64,000 bases of DNA, from contig CBDHHD010000016.1 in assembly GCA_965263285.1 (NCBI GenBank), forward strand, positions 868,001 to 932,000, given 5' to 3'. The position numbers and the translations under genes are program-made. Source of the DNA: JASGCP01 sp965263285. GTDB lineage: Bacteria > Bacteroidota > Bacteroidia > Chitinophagales > Chitinophagaceae. The notes beneath the pieces were generated by a model. That model did not search any database. It worked only from the letters and a program-made list of their open reading frames with translations, and was not told the DNA's origin. Of the stretch, positions 43,725 to 53,666 are shown one piece after another (position 1 is the stretch's first letter; each line of letters begins with the position of its first letter).

Positions 43725-45407
43725 TTAATTACTTGGATTAAAAAAGTTTTTATCTTTATTATCCCACCAGATTCTTGAATTTACATTATCAACAGCAGGT
43801 GATAACAATTGAACTGCTTGCAAATAATTAGCACTATTATATTGTATATCTCTCACATACGGCATTCTACTAGGCAACTCTTTCCCATTTGTAATAATAG
43901 CATATCCTTGAGGAGGAAATAGAGCAGGGGAACCATTAGGGTTATCTCCTATTCCCCCATAATTTGCAGATCCTGTTCTTGTTCTTCTCCAATTATTATA
44001 CGACTCATACCCATCTAAAAAAGAAGCCAGCCAATACTCTGTATTAATAAGATCAATACGCTGATTAGTGCTCAAACTATTATAATAGTTGGTAACACTT
44101 GTAACATAATTAAGCAAATACTCATTTGGTAAATAAGTTTGATAATTAATATTAAACCAATTTGTTTCTTGTATAGCTGAGCTTACCCCATACGAAAATA
44201 ATGTAGCTGCATTAGTAGATATCCACCCTCGTTCTGCAGCTTCGGCTAGTAAAAACTGCGTCTGAGCATTTGTAATATATAAATAAGTACTTCCCGCTGT
44301 TAGCAACTCGTTTCTTATTTGTGCAAACGAATAGAGTGCGTTAATATCATAAGAAGCCACTTGTGGATCTGTGTTTGATAAGCCTTTAATAAGAGCCGTA
44401 TCTCCATAATTACCTGGAGTAGGTCGTTGATTTCCATTTGCATCTGTAATAACAGGGATAATAAATAAACGAGGATCTCCTAGATAGGCATTTCCAGAAA
44501 GACCATTTCCCTTTTTAAGGTAATTAATATAAGTAGCTGCTAACTTTACTTGTGGAATTTTAGTAGGCGCATTATATCCTTGTATATTTATGCCTTGGTT
44601 ATTAGGATATCCTAACACATAACTATGTGGATTAACAAACAGGTTATTACCTGTAACACCAAAAGAATTTTTATAGTTATCACTTACTCCATTATTTGCT
44701 ACCAAACCATTATATGCTACTAATGCCCATTTCTTTGCTGTAGCAGGGTCTATGCGTACCAATCGCATAGCTACTCTAAGCATCAACTGATATGCAGTAA
44801 TCTTCCAGGCTTGTACATTTCCATTATTTGTAGATATATCTCCCCCTAATTCTACATTACTATTTAACCCTATTGCTGCGATATTGAGCTGATTTAATAT
44901 ACTATCATAAATATCTTGTTGCTTATCATACACAGGATAATACAAACCATTCGAATAAGCCAACCCTGCTTGCGTGTATGGAACATCTCCAAATAAATCT
45001 GTTGTATTTTGTCCTGTATATGCTTTTAATATCATTACTATATATATATAATTTTTATATTGAGGATTATTAGCAGACAAAACATTAATTTGTGTCATAG
45101 CAGCAGATGATGCATACCACCAAGCATAACTCGAAACTTTAGGCTGATTATTATAATTCCCATCTTGTATAAATCCATTGGGGGTAAGATGCTGCATATA
45201 TGCTTCTAAATTATTAATATTAGCATTCCATTGAGCAAAAGGGTCACTCAACATAGGGCTTAAAAGCACTCCTGGCAAAAGCCAACTAGGAGGTACATTT
45301 GTAACCGCATTTGGATTGGTATTTTCTTGCTGAAATCCTTTTGTGCAAGACATGAACCAACATAATATTATATATATACCTAACCATTTATTATATTTCA
45401 TATCCAA
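43725..45407 (-). CDS. SusD/RagB-family outer-membrane lipoprotein (pair 2)
   Basis: The binding lipoprotein of the second pair, 560 residues. Signal peptide with lipobox FMSC (Cys about residue 21), then TKGFQQENTNPNAVTN. Conserved blocks are TTDLFGDVPYTQAGL, RLVRIDPATAKKWA, TQFLLAEAAERGW and LINTEYWLASFLDGYESYNNWRRT. It has clear differences from the other two SusDs and so probably binds another ligand. It is the last gene of the four-gene operon 53406-43725 and follows its SusC by 12 bases. Confidence 0.95.
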   Translation of the reverse strand: MDMKYNKWLGIYIILCWFMSCTKGFQQENTNPNAVTNVPPSWLLPGVLLSPMLSDPFAQWNANINNLEAYMQHLTPNGFIQDGNYNNQPKVSSYAWWYASSAAMTQINVLSANNPQYKNYIYIVMILKAYTGQNTTDLFGDVPYTQAGLAYSNGLYYPVYDKQQDIYDSILNQLNIAAIGLNSNVELGGDISTNNGNVQAWKITAYQLMLRVAMRLVRIDPATAKKWALVAYNGLVANNGVSDNYKNSFGVTGNNLFVNPHSYVLGYPNNQGINIQGYNAPTKIPQVKLAATYINYLKKGNGLSGNAYLGDPRLFIIPVITDANGNQRPTPGNYGDTALIKGLSNTDPQVASYDINALYSFAQIRNELLTAGSTYLYITNAQTQFLLAEAAERGWISTNAATLFSYGVSSAIQETNWFNINYQTYLPNEYLLNYVTSVTNYYNSLSTNQRIDLINTEYWLASFLDGYESYNNWRRTRTGSANYGGIGDNPNGSPALFPPQGYAIITNGKELPSRMPYVRDIQYNSANYLQAVQLLSPAVDNVNSRIWWDNKDKNFFNPSN

Positions 45408-45419
45408 TAAATAATGTTT

Positions 45420-48400
45420 TTAAAATTTTATGCCAATATTTAAACCAGTAGAGAGTGTGCTAGGAAGAGCAATTTGTTCAAATCCAATAGCAGTATACCC
45501 ATTCGCCGATTCTGGATTAATATTAGGAGACCAAGTCTTTAAAAACAATAAATTCCTTGCTACAAGAGAAAAAGAAATACCTTTAAAAAATTTTGTTTTT
45601 GATAAATATGACATAGGAAGATTATACCCTATAATAACCTGACGAAGTTTAATAAAATCACTACTATATACAAAAGGAGCACCAAAAGTAGATAATGTTT
45701 GATAATAATTTTGAGCGCTCACAACTGTGTTATTGGGTGTCCCATCTACATTTACTCCCTGCACAATTAACCCTCCCTCTCTACCCACTAATGTTTGCTG
45801 AGTAAGTCCATATGCTGTGCCACGCTGATTAGTAGCTGATACGATTACCCCTCCAAATTTTGCATCAATTAAAAAACTAAAACTAAAATTTTTATAACTA
45901 AAAGAATTCGTAATTCCCATCGTATAAGGAGGAATGGTAGTGCCTGCCGATGTAAATGTACTAGCAGATTGAGGCAATCCTCCAACTGTAACAACATTAC
46001 CCTTATTGTCGCGTAAAAAATCAGACACATATAATTGATTAACAGGTAGGCCTACTTGATAGTTGATCACTCCTCCCGTACCTCTATATATTTCAACACT
46101 ATTTGTAAATGATGTAAGTGCCAAAACCTTACTTTGATTATAAGAGAAGTTATAAGAAGCTGACCAAATAAAATTTCTTGTTTTAATAGGCGTTATGGTA
46201 AGCAATAATTCTACCCCTCTATTACGAACCTTGCCTACATTAGAAGCAATAGATCCAAAGCCAGATGCACCAGGAATAGGAATATTGATAATATCATTTG
46301 TTGTATTTTTATTATAATAAGAAAAATCAACACCTAATCTACTATGAAACAACTGCGTTTCAAAACCTACCTCAAAGGTACTTACTAAATAAGGAAGCAA
46401 ATTAGGATTTGGAACGGACCCATTTGTTATACCAGCAGTTGGAATACCATTATAAGGCTGTCCAAGACCATAATTTAAACTAAGTGTATATGGGCTTCTA
46501 TCTCCTCCTATTGAAGCCCAAGAAGTTCTTAATTTAAGCAAATCAAATACATTCGGTAAGTTTATTATATCTGATAAAATAAACGATAATCCAACAGAAG
46601 GGTAAAAGAGAGAATTTACATTCGGCCCTAAAGTAGAGTACCAATCATTTCGCCCCGTAAAAGACAAATATAGATATTTATGATATGATAGTTCTAAAGA
46701 TCCATAAAGTGAATTAACCGTTTTTCTTATATTGGAGTTATTTGGAAAAGCATTGCTCAAATTACTTACATCGTAAAAATTGGGTATCACTATATTTCCC
46801 CCTATACTTGATATATCCTGATATTGAATTTGTGCATTACCGGCAAAAAAAGCATCTATTCCAAATTGCTTAAAATCATGCTTATAGCCTACTAAATATT
46901 CTCCATTCAACTCTCTATATTTTAAAGTAAGTACATTATAAGTACCTTGTATATTATACCTTGTTCCAGAAGGAATATTAGCATCTTCTTGATCTATATA
47001 ATAATCTAATGTAAGGCGCCCTCTCACATAAAAAGATTTATTAAACCTATATAAAGGAGTAATGCCTACCAAAGCTCTATTACGCGTATAATTAGCCGAA
47101 AACTGATAAGCAGCCCAATAAGGATTGGTAGTATAGATACTTCCTTGATAAGACCTCTCGCTTCCATCGGGATTAAACTCATTTATTCGTAAAAGTCGAA
47201 CATCTAAATTAGCAGGCATAAAAGGTACAATATAATTTGCATTGCCTGTCCCCGCCCCAACTCCTGCTACATTCTTTGAATATTGACGAATGTACTGTGC
47301 TGTAAGAGCTACTTCTAATTTATTAACAGGAGCAATATTGGCATTAATAGAAAAATTATCTCGTTGAAGAGTACTATTAGGAATAATACTTTGTGCTTGT
47401 AAATCGGTAACTGTTACATTGTAATTATTTTTTGTATCACCACCACTTACAGAAACGCTATTCGTAAAACTCGGTGCAGGTTGATAAAAAAGTGAAATAT
47501 TGTTTTGAGGCAAAGCTGAATAAGGTCGGTATACTCCATCAAATTGTAATTGAGGCTGCCCATTCAGCTTACCTCCCCAACTCCAAAGAGTGCCTTGTAA
47601 TAATTGCGATAAACTTTGATAGGGCACTCCTTGCTCTCCCTGCCCATATTGTTTTTGCCAACGAGGAAACATATTCACTGTTTCAATCGTTGTAGTACTA
47701 TTTATTTCAACATGAGGGCGCCCCTTGCCACCTTTCTTAGTAGTAACAAGAATAACACCATTAGAAGCACGATAGCCATATAAAGCTACAGCACTCCCTC
47801 CCTTTAAAACAGTAATGCTTTCAATATCATCAGGGCTAATATTTTGAATGCCATCTCCTTTATCATAATATGTGTTATCTGCATTAGCAGGTGCACCTAC
47901 AAAATTATTTAAAGGGATGCCATCTACTACATACAAAGGCTGATTATTGCCCGAAATAGAAGTTGTTCCTCTAATGAGTACATTTGCAGACGCTGTAGGT
48001 CCTGTTGAACTAGTAGTAACATTTACGCCTACCGCTTCTCCCTCTAATCCACTAATAAGATTAGGATTTCTTGCCTTAGTAAAATCACCGCCCTTTAATA
48101 CGCTATTAGCATAAGTAAGAGACCGATCACTTTTATTAATACCCAATGCTGTTACAACTACTTTGTCTAAATCGTTTCTTTTCTCTTCCAATACAATAAC
48201 CCATTCTTTTTTTTCTGGAGTAAAAGTCATTGTCTTTTTATAATATCCTATATAACTAAAACTAAGCGTTGTACTATTAGTATTTATCTGCATAACAAAA
48301 TTACCTCTATCGTCTGTAGACACTTCTTTTCCACTTTCTTCATTTATAACCGATACACCAATTAAAATTTTTCCATCAACATTAGTAACAATACCTGTTA

Positions 48401-48476
48401 TTGTTTTTATTATACTTTGAGCATACAAATTAGAAAACAGAAATACAATAAGAAACAATAGTACAAAACGATTCAT
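45420..48476 (-). CDS. SusC/RagA-family TonB-linked outer-membrane protein (pair 2)
   Basis: A 1,018-residue TonB-dependent transporter. Signal peptide to YAQ (about residue 20), carboxypeptidase-like domain (TITGIVTNVDGKILIGVSVI), TonB-box-like DKVVVTALGI, plug with TKARNPNLISGLEGEAVGV and NQPLYVVDGIPLNN, VALYGYRASNGVILVTTKKG, and a C-terminal barrel ending GLNIGIKF. It starts 28 bases after the stop of the SusD of pair 3, which supports one transcript. The substrate is unknown. Confidence 0.95.
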   Translation of the reverse strand: MNRFVLLFLIVFLFSNLYAQSIIKTITGIVTNVDGKILIGVSVINEESGKEVSTDDRGNFVMQINTNSTTLSFSYIGYYKKTMTFTPEKKEWVIVLEEKRNDLDKVVVTALGINKSDRSLTYANSVLKGGDFTKARNPNLISGLEGEAVGVNVTTSSTGPTASANVLIRGTTSISGNNQPLYVVDGIPLNNFVGAPANADNTYYDKGDGIQNISPDDIESITVLKGGSAVALYGYRASNGVILVTTKKGGKGRPHVEINSTTTIETVNMFPRWQKQYGQGEQGVPYQSLSQLLQGTLWSWGGKLNGQPQLQFDGVYRPYSALPQNNISLFYQPAPSFTNSVSVSGGDTKNNYNVTVTDLQAQSIIPNSTLQRDNFSINANIAPVNKLEVALTAQYIRQYSKNVAGVGAGTGNANYIVPFMPANLDVRLLRINEFNPDGSERSYQGSIYTTNPYWAAYQFSANYTRNRALVGITPLYRFNKSFYVRGRLTLDYYIDQEDANIPSGTRYNIQGTYNVLTLKYRELNGEYLVGYKHDFKQFGIDAFFAGNAQIQYQDISSIGGNIVIPNFYDVSNLSNAFPNNSNIRKTVNSLYGSLELSYHKYLYLSFTGRNDWYSTLGPNVNSLFYPSVGLSFILSDIINLPNVFDLLKLRTSWASIGGDRSPYTLSLNYGLGQPYNGIPTAGITNGSVPNPNLLPYLVSTFEVGFETQLFHSRLGVDFSYYNKNTTNDIINIPIPGASGFGSIASNVGKVRNRGVELLLTITPIKTRNFIWSASYNFSYNQSKVLALTSFTNSVEIYRGTGGVINYQVGLPVNQLYVSDFLRDNKGNVVTVGGLPQSASTFTSAGTTIPPYTMGITNSFSYKNFSFSFLIDAKFGGVIVSATNQRGTAYGLTQQTLVGREGGLIVQGVNVDGTPNNTVVSAQNYYQTLSTFGAPFVYSSDFIKLRQVIIGYNLPMSYLSKTKFFKGISFSLVARNLLFLKTWSPNINPESANGYTAIGFEQIALPSTLSTGLNIGIKF

Positions 48477-48504
48477 AAGAAATATCTTTTAGACTTACAA
48501 TAAC

Positions 48505-50235
48505 TTAATAAAGCAAGAATTTATTCGTTGTTGCACCTATACCTCCATCTATATACATTCTTGAAGAATATATATCCTGTCCACTAGGCATTAGTCGAGT
48601 AATAGCATTCTGATAATTAATGGTATTAGAAGTTTTTTCTAATTCAGGATATAATAACCTTCTTGGGTTAAGACCACCCGATACAAGTCCTCCAAGTGCA
48701 GGTACACTCAATGCAGGAAAACCTGCAGGGTTATCAACACCACTTGTTCTACGCCAGTTAAAATAAGCCTCAGGGCCATTTAATAGAGAACAAAGCCAAT
48801 ACTCTGTATTAATAAGCTGAAGCTGTTGTATGGGTGTACTTGCTACAAACTGAGTACTTTTAGCCGTAATATAATTTGTAATAGTTGCAGTACCTTCGGG
48901 AATATATTGTGTGTTATTTACTCCATATAAAGAAGACTCATTAATAGCAGATTGTATACCATCGAGATAATAGGAAGAAGAATTACCATTAACAGCATAC
49001 CCTCTCAGTGCAGCTTCGGCTAGCAAAAGCATAGTTTGCGAATTAGAAATAAGCACTACAGGGGCATTTGCTTGTAAAAAAGCAGTTCGTATTCTAGAAA
49101 ATTTACTCAACTCTAATGGCGAGTATTGTTGTCCATCACCATATACAAATCCATTTAACGATGGTTCTTCTGTAGGCGATCCACCAATTAAATTTACAAT
49201 CACTACTGGCCATAAATAATAGCGTGGATCAACCAAATAACCCGATTGCCCTATAGGCGTGCCATTACCTTGTTTTAATAGATTAGTATATGTATTACTT
49301 AATAATACATTATTCTGACTTTGCAAACCTTGTGATAAACCTCCTAAATTACTTAATAAAGATAAACTTCGCGGATTGGCATAATTACTATTATCAGATT
49401 GAACATAAAAAGAATTTTGAGGATTATTATTAGGTGCAAAGTTACCTATAGTTACTGCTCTCTCTACATACTTTTGAGCAGTAGCAGGGTCTACCCTCAC
49501 CAATCGCATAGCAATGCGTACCATAAGCTGCGCACATACCCTTTGCCAACTTAACGAAGTGCCTCCATTATTAGAAATATCACCTGTAACAGAAGCAGCA
49601 GGATTACTAGACAATATTTTTGATGCTGAATCTAGCTGTTGTAACATACCCGCATAGATATTCTTTTGTGGATCATAAACTGGAGTAGTAATTGCCCCAT
49701 TATATCCTTTAGCAGCTTGTGAATAAGGCACATCTCCATACGCATCTGTTATTAAATCAAAACCATATACATTTAATATATTAGCAATTGCATAATACAA
49801 TCTAGAAGTAGGGTCGGTATTATTTTTAACATTAAAAATTAACTGAGAACTATTAGCAACAGCCCGTAAATAATAGGTTCTCCAAATAGAAGCATCATAA
49901 TCACTGTTATTATTACTATATATACTTGTTGAAAACCAAAAAGCACTTTTATTAGATGCAAATTGTTGTGCAAAAGAGCCTAGCAAAATCATATTATATC
50001 GCTCTTCTTCATATACTCCGGGACTAGCAGCTCCCGCCACATCCGAAAATTCGTTATTATTAGCCACATTGGCTAATGTGGTAGTAAGCAATAAATTAGG
50101 AGAAACATTACTCAAGGCATTAGGATTCGTATTTAATTGATTAAAACCCTTTGTGCACCCCCCCACTGTAAGCAAGATGGTTACAATACTAAAAATAAAA
50201 ATATTTTTTTTATACATAAAATAATTAAGTTTCAT
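48505..50235 (-). CDS. SusD/RagB-family outer-membrane lipoprotein (pair 3)
   Basis: A 576-residue lipoprotein with lipobox VGGC followed by TKGFNQLNTNPNALSN; a start at the second Met (ATG 50217) is also possible. Conserved blocks include DAYGDVPYSQAAKGYNG, RLVRVDPATAQKYVERA, TMLLLAEAALRGY and LINTEYWLCSLLNGPEAYFNWRRT. It closely parallels the SusD at 34374-36074 (for example VLISN.QTM.LL.EAA, SALYGV-type and INESSLYGVNNTQYIPEG), pointing to duplication. It follows its SusC by 15 bases. Confidence 0.95.
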   Translation of the reverse strand: MKLNYFMYKKNIFIFSIVTILLTVGGCTKGFNQLNTNPNALSNVSPNLLLTTTLANVANNNEFSDVAGAASPGVYEEERYNMILLGSFAQQFASNKSAFWFSTSIYSNNNSDYDASIWRTYYLRAVANSSQLIFNVKNNTDPTSRLYYAIANILNVYGFDLITDAYGDVPYSQAAKGYNGAITTPVYDPQKNIYAGMLQQLDSASKILSSNPAASVTGDISNNGGTSLSWQRVCAQLMVRIAMRLVRVDPATAQKYVERAVTIGNFAPNNNPQNSFYVQSDNSNYANPRSLSLLSNLGGLSQGLQSQNNVLLSNTYTNLLKQGNGTPIGQSGYLVDPRYYLWPVVIVNLIGGSPTEEPSLNGFVYGDGQQYSPLELSKFSRIRTAFLQANAPVVLISNSQTMLLLAEAALRGYAVNGNSSSYYLDGIQSAINESSLYGVNNTQYIPEGTATITNYITAKSTQFVASTPIQQLQLINTEYWLCSLLNGPEAYFNWRRTSGVDNPAGFPALSVPALGGLVSGGLNPRRLLYPELEKTSNTINYQNAITRLMPSGQDIYSSRMYIDGGIGATTNKFLLY

Positions 50236-50250
50236 AGTAAGATGTAAGGT

Positions 50251-53200
50251 TTAAAATTTAATATTTATATTTAATCCAACAGAAGCAAGACTTGGAATAC
50301 CATTATACTCAATACCTTGTCCAAGCAAACTCACATTTGCCTCTGGATCAATATTAGGCACTTCCTTATAAAGAAAAGCTAAATTGCGTCCTACAATAGA
50401 AACTTTAAGCGCTTTTATTCTTGCTTTCTTTAATATAGCATTAGGGATTGAATAACCAAATATAACTTGTCGTAATTTTATAAAGTTTGCACTATATACA
50501 TACAATCTTCCTATTGAATTTGCATTACCTGAAATAGATTGATAATAATTTTGAGCACTTACAACAATGGTATTAGGTCCTCCATTTATATCTACCCCAT
50601 TACCTAATACTCCTCCTATTCTTCCATTAAGCGTTTCTACTGTTTTTCCAAAGTATGTTCCATAATTAGCTGTATTAGAGTAGATTACTGCACCAAATTT
50701 ACCATCAATTAAAAAACTAAGGCTAAAGTTTTTATAATCAAATTCATTGGTAATTCCCATAATATATGGTGGATTAACAGTTCCTACCGGCACAAGTGTA
50801 TTACTTTTCTGTGGCAATCCATTACTAAATATTATTTGTCCTTTTGAGTTTCTTGAGAAATCTGAAACCACTAACTGTCCTGCGGGTAATCCTACTATAT
50901 TTTGGATAGAAGCATCTCCCGCTCTAGAAGTATAAACGGTAATAGAAGAAACAGAGGCTGAAGAGCTCGACAAACTAACTACTCTGCTTTCATTGTAGGA
51001 CATATTATAAGATACATTCCAAGTAAAACGCTTTCTACTAATGGGTGTGCCATACAAGCCTAATTCTACACCTCTATTAAGCACATTACCTACATTTTGA
51101 ATTTGACTTGTAAACCCAGTTGCATAAGACACTGTAGAATTAACAATATCATTAACTGTATTCTTATTATAAAATGTAACATTACCTCCTACTAAATTAT
51201 TTAAGAATTTTGCTTCTAAAGTAGCTTCAAATGTTCTTACATTATAAGGGACAAGGTTAGGAGAAGGAATAACATTATCTCCATATACTACAGTAGGCGT
51301 ATTCCCATTAAATGCAGGTTGAATAAAATAATTTAACTTAGTTTGATAAGGTGCTGTAGCACTTCCCACTACGCCATAAGAAGTGCTAAACTTAGCAAAA
51401 TTAACAAAAGTAGGCAGTTTAAATGCATTAGAAAATACAAATCCTGCTCCAATAGAAGGATAAAAAGAGGAATTCCTATTAGACGATAAGGTAGAGAACC
51501 AGTCATTTCTACCTGTTACAGTAAGATACAACCATCGTTTATAATCTACTTCTACCGACCCATAAACCGAGTTAACAGAATAACGAGTATTTATATTTGT
51601 TACTACAGGAGAGAGTGCATTAGACACATCATAGAAAGGAATAGGTGCAATTAAAGACTGAGAATAGATTGTTTGCGTATTAATAACATTAATTTGATTA
51701 TTTCCACCTAAGAAAGCATCTACCCCAATTTTACCACGAGCAAATCTTTTATTAAATCTTAACAATAATTCTCCATTATACTCCTTATAATTCGTATTTT
51801 GAGGCAATGCACCTAAGGTAGCTGCACCATAACTACCCCCTGGTGAAAATGTAGTCCCTACTGGTACAATAGGAAGAATATTAAGCGAATAGTAATCTAA
51901 ACTCATTCTTCCTCTTATATCCAACCAAGGCGTAATATGATATGTGGGAACAATACCTCCTATAAAACGATCTAATTGATCATTTTCAATAAATTGATTA
52001 GTTGACCAATAAGGATTTGTAATATTATAATTTACATTAAAAGGTTGTTGGGCTCCAGTAGCAGTATACTGTGCTGTTCTATATAAGTTTGCATTATAAC
52101 TAGTAGGACCATATTCAATTACATAATTAGGATTACCAGGAGAATCTCCTGTTATAGGACGATTTTTCACTCTTTGACGAACATATTTTAAAGTTATATT
52201 AACATCTAAATTCTTAATAGGATTTAAATTAGCATTGATAGCAAAGTTATCTCTCACCAAAGAACTGTTAGGAATAACAGATTGGTTTTGCAAATCTGTT
52301 AATGTAAGAAAAAAATTATTTTTTGCATTTCCTGCTCCTACCGAAACAGAATTTGTAAAAGTAGCGCCTGGTTTATAAAATATACTATAGTTATTTGTTT
52401 GTGCAGTATATGGACGATACACCCCATCATATTGAATAATAGGAGATCCGTTTAGTTTTCCTCCCCAACTACTTATATCACTAGAGAGAATTTGGCCAAC
52501 TGAAGTAGGGGCTAGTCCTTGTTGTCCTTGTCCATACTGTGTTTGCCATCTAGGAATAACTAATGGTGTTTCAATGCTACTAGTGCTATTCAGTTCTACT
52601 CTTACACCCTTGTCGCCACCGCCTGTTTTAGAAGTAATAAGAATAACGCCATTAGCAGCTCTATAGCCGTATAAAGCACTAGCTGCTGCTCCTTTAAGAA
52701 TAGTGAATGTGGCTATTTCATCAGGATCAATCAGTTGAATGCCATCTCCAAAGTTAAAAGAACCAAATGTGCCGTTGGTTTGATAGTTTGTATTATCAAT
52801 AGGTATTCCATCTACTACATATAAAGGTTGATTACTAGAGGTAGGACTAATAGAAGTAGCACCCCTCACAATAACTCTTGCTGCTCCTGTAGCACCTGCA
52901 CTAGAAGGAGTTACACTTACACCTGCTACTTGACCCTCTAATCCTTCTATTACATTAGGATTCCTTGCTTTGGTAAAATCAGATCCAGGCAAAGCTGTTT
53001 GTAAGTAAGTGAGTGACCGCTCAGTCTTACTCACAAATGGCGCTGCTACTACCACTACAGTGCCTATGTTTTGGTCTCCTCTTTGTAATACAACAGAAAC
53101 ATCCGATTGACCAGGCCCAATACCAATAGTTTGTGAAATAGCTCCTATATAAGTAATGTGAATAAAAACAGAATCATTTATTTTAGGTACTTGTATAGTA

Positions 53201-53406
53201 AAGAGTCCTTTCCCATTTGAAATAGCATTAAAACTTCCTGAAGGCAACACATCAATAGATGCGCCTATACACACTGTTGAATCTGAAAACCTAATAATGC
53301 CTTTAATTATTCTTGTTTTTTCTTTTTGTGACATACTTTGGAATGCACAAACGCTAAACAATATCACAAATAATATAGTAGTATATCTTCCAAAAAAAAA
53401 TAACAT
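50251..53406 (-). CDS. SusC/RagA-family TonB-linked outer-membrane protein (pair 3)
   Basis: A 1,051-residue TonB-dependent transporter and first gene of the four-gene SusC-D-C-D operon. Signal peptide through FQSMSQ (about residue 27), carboxypeptidase-like domain (IIKGIIRFSDSTVCIGASI), TonB-box-like IGTVVVVAAP, plug with TKARNPNVIEGLEGQVAGVSV and NQPLYVVDGIPIDNTNYQ, and a barrel ending VGLNINIKF. It shares long runs with the SusC at 36081-39227 (for example YGQGQ.G.APTS, NPNYVI and TPWLDIRG.MSLDYY), so these two are recent paralogues. Confidence 0.95.
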   Translation of the reverse strand: MLFFFGRYTTILFVILFSVCAFQSMSQKEKTRIIKGIIRFSDSTVCIGASIDVLPSGSFNAISNGKGLFTIQVPKINDSVFIHITYIGAISQTIGIGPGQSDVSVVLQRGDQNIGTVVVVAAPFVSKTERSLTYLQTALPGSDFTKARNPNVIEGLEGQVAGVSVTPSSAGATGAARVIVRGATSISPTSSNQPLYVVDGIPIDNTNYQTNGTFGSFNFGDGIQLIDPDEIATFTILKGAAASALYGYRAANGVILITSKTGGGDKGVRVELNSTSSIETPLVIPRWQTQYGQGQQGLAPTSVGQILSSDISSWGGKLNGSPIIQYDGVYRPYTAQTNNYSIFYKPGATFTNSVSVGAGNAKNNFFLTLTDLQNQSVIPNSSLVRDNFAINANLNPIKNLDVNITLKYVRQRVKNRPITGDSPGNPNYVIEYGPTSYNANLYRTAQYTATGAQQPFNVNYNITNPYWSTNQFIENDQLDRFIGGIVPTYHITPWLDIRGRMSLDYYSLNILPIVPVGTTFSPGGSYGAATLGALPQNTNYKEYNGELLLRFNKRFARGKIGVDAFLGGNNQINVINTQTIYSQSLIAPIPFYDVSNALSPVVTNINTRYSVNSVYGSVEVDYKRWLYLTVTGRNDWFSTLSSNRNSSFYPSIGAGFVFSNAFKLPTFVNFAKFSTSYGVVGSATAPYQTKLNYFIQPAFNGNTPTVVYGDNVIPSPNLVPYNVRTFEATLEAKFLNNLVGGNVTFYNKNTVNDIVNSTVSYATGFTSQIQNVGNVLNRGVELGLYGTPISRKRFTWNVSYNMSYNESRVVSLSSSSASVSSITVYTSRAGDASIQNIVGLPAGQLVVSDFSRNSKGQIIFSNGLPQKSNTLVPVGTVNPPYIMGITNEFDYKNFSLSFLIDGKFGAVIYSNTANYGTYFGKTVETLNGRIGGVLGNGVDINGGPNTIVVSAQNYYQSISGNANSIGRLYVYSANFIKLRQVIFGYSIPNAILKKARIKALKVSIVGRNLAFLYKEVPNIDPEANVSLLGQGIEYNGIPSLASVGLNINIKF

Positions 53407-53666
53407 ATATTAAGTATATTTTATTGTTAAAATTACATTTTTTTAACAATAATACAAATAAAACAACAAATAAAGTATTTTTTAGTTAAATTTAAATTGT
53501 ATAACGACTTTTTTAAGTGACTATAAAAAAGATTGTGTAAATGGTTTTTAAAGTCCTGAGCTCTCAAAAAAAATTTAACTTTACTTTAACTTTTATTTTT
53601 TAAACTTAATTATGTGTTATTTGTCCATAATAATGAAATTTATTTATGTCACTCTAAAAAAAAAAT
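53407..53666. other. Intergenic region with repeat and IS256 end remnants
   Basis: TGTATAACGACTTTTTTAAG at 53499-53518 resembles one outer end of the miniature transposon. Directly after it, 53522-53560 resembles the left end of the IS256 element (ATAAAAAAGATTGTGTAA, then GGTTTTTAA). Both are solo ends. Confidence 0.55.
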
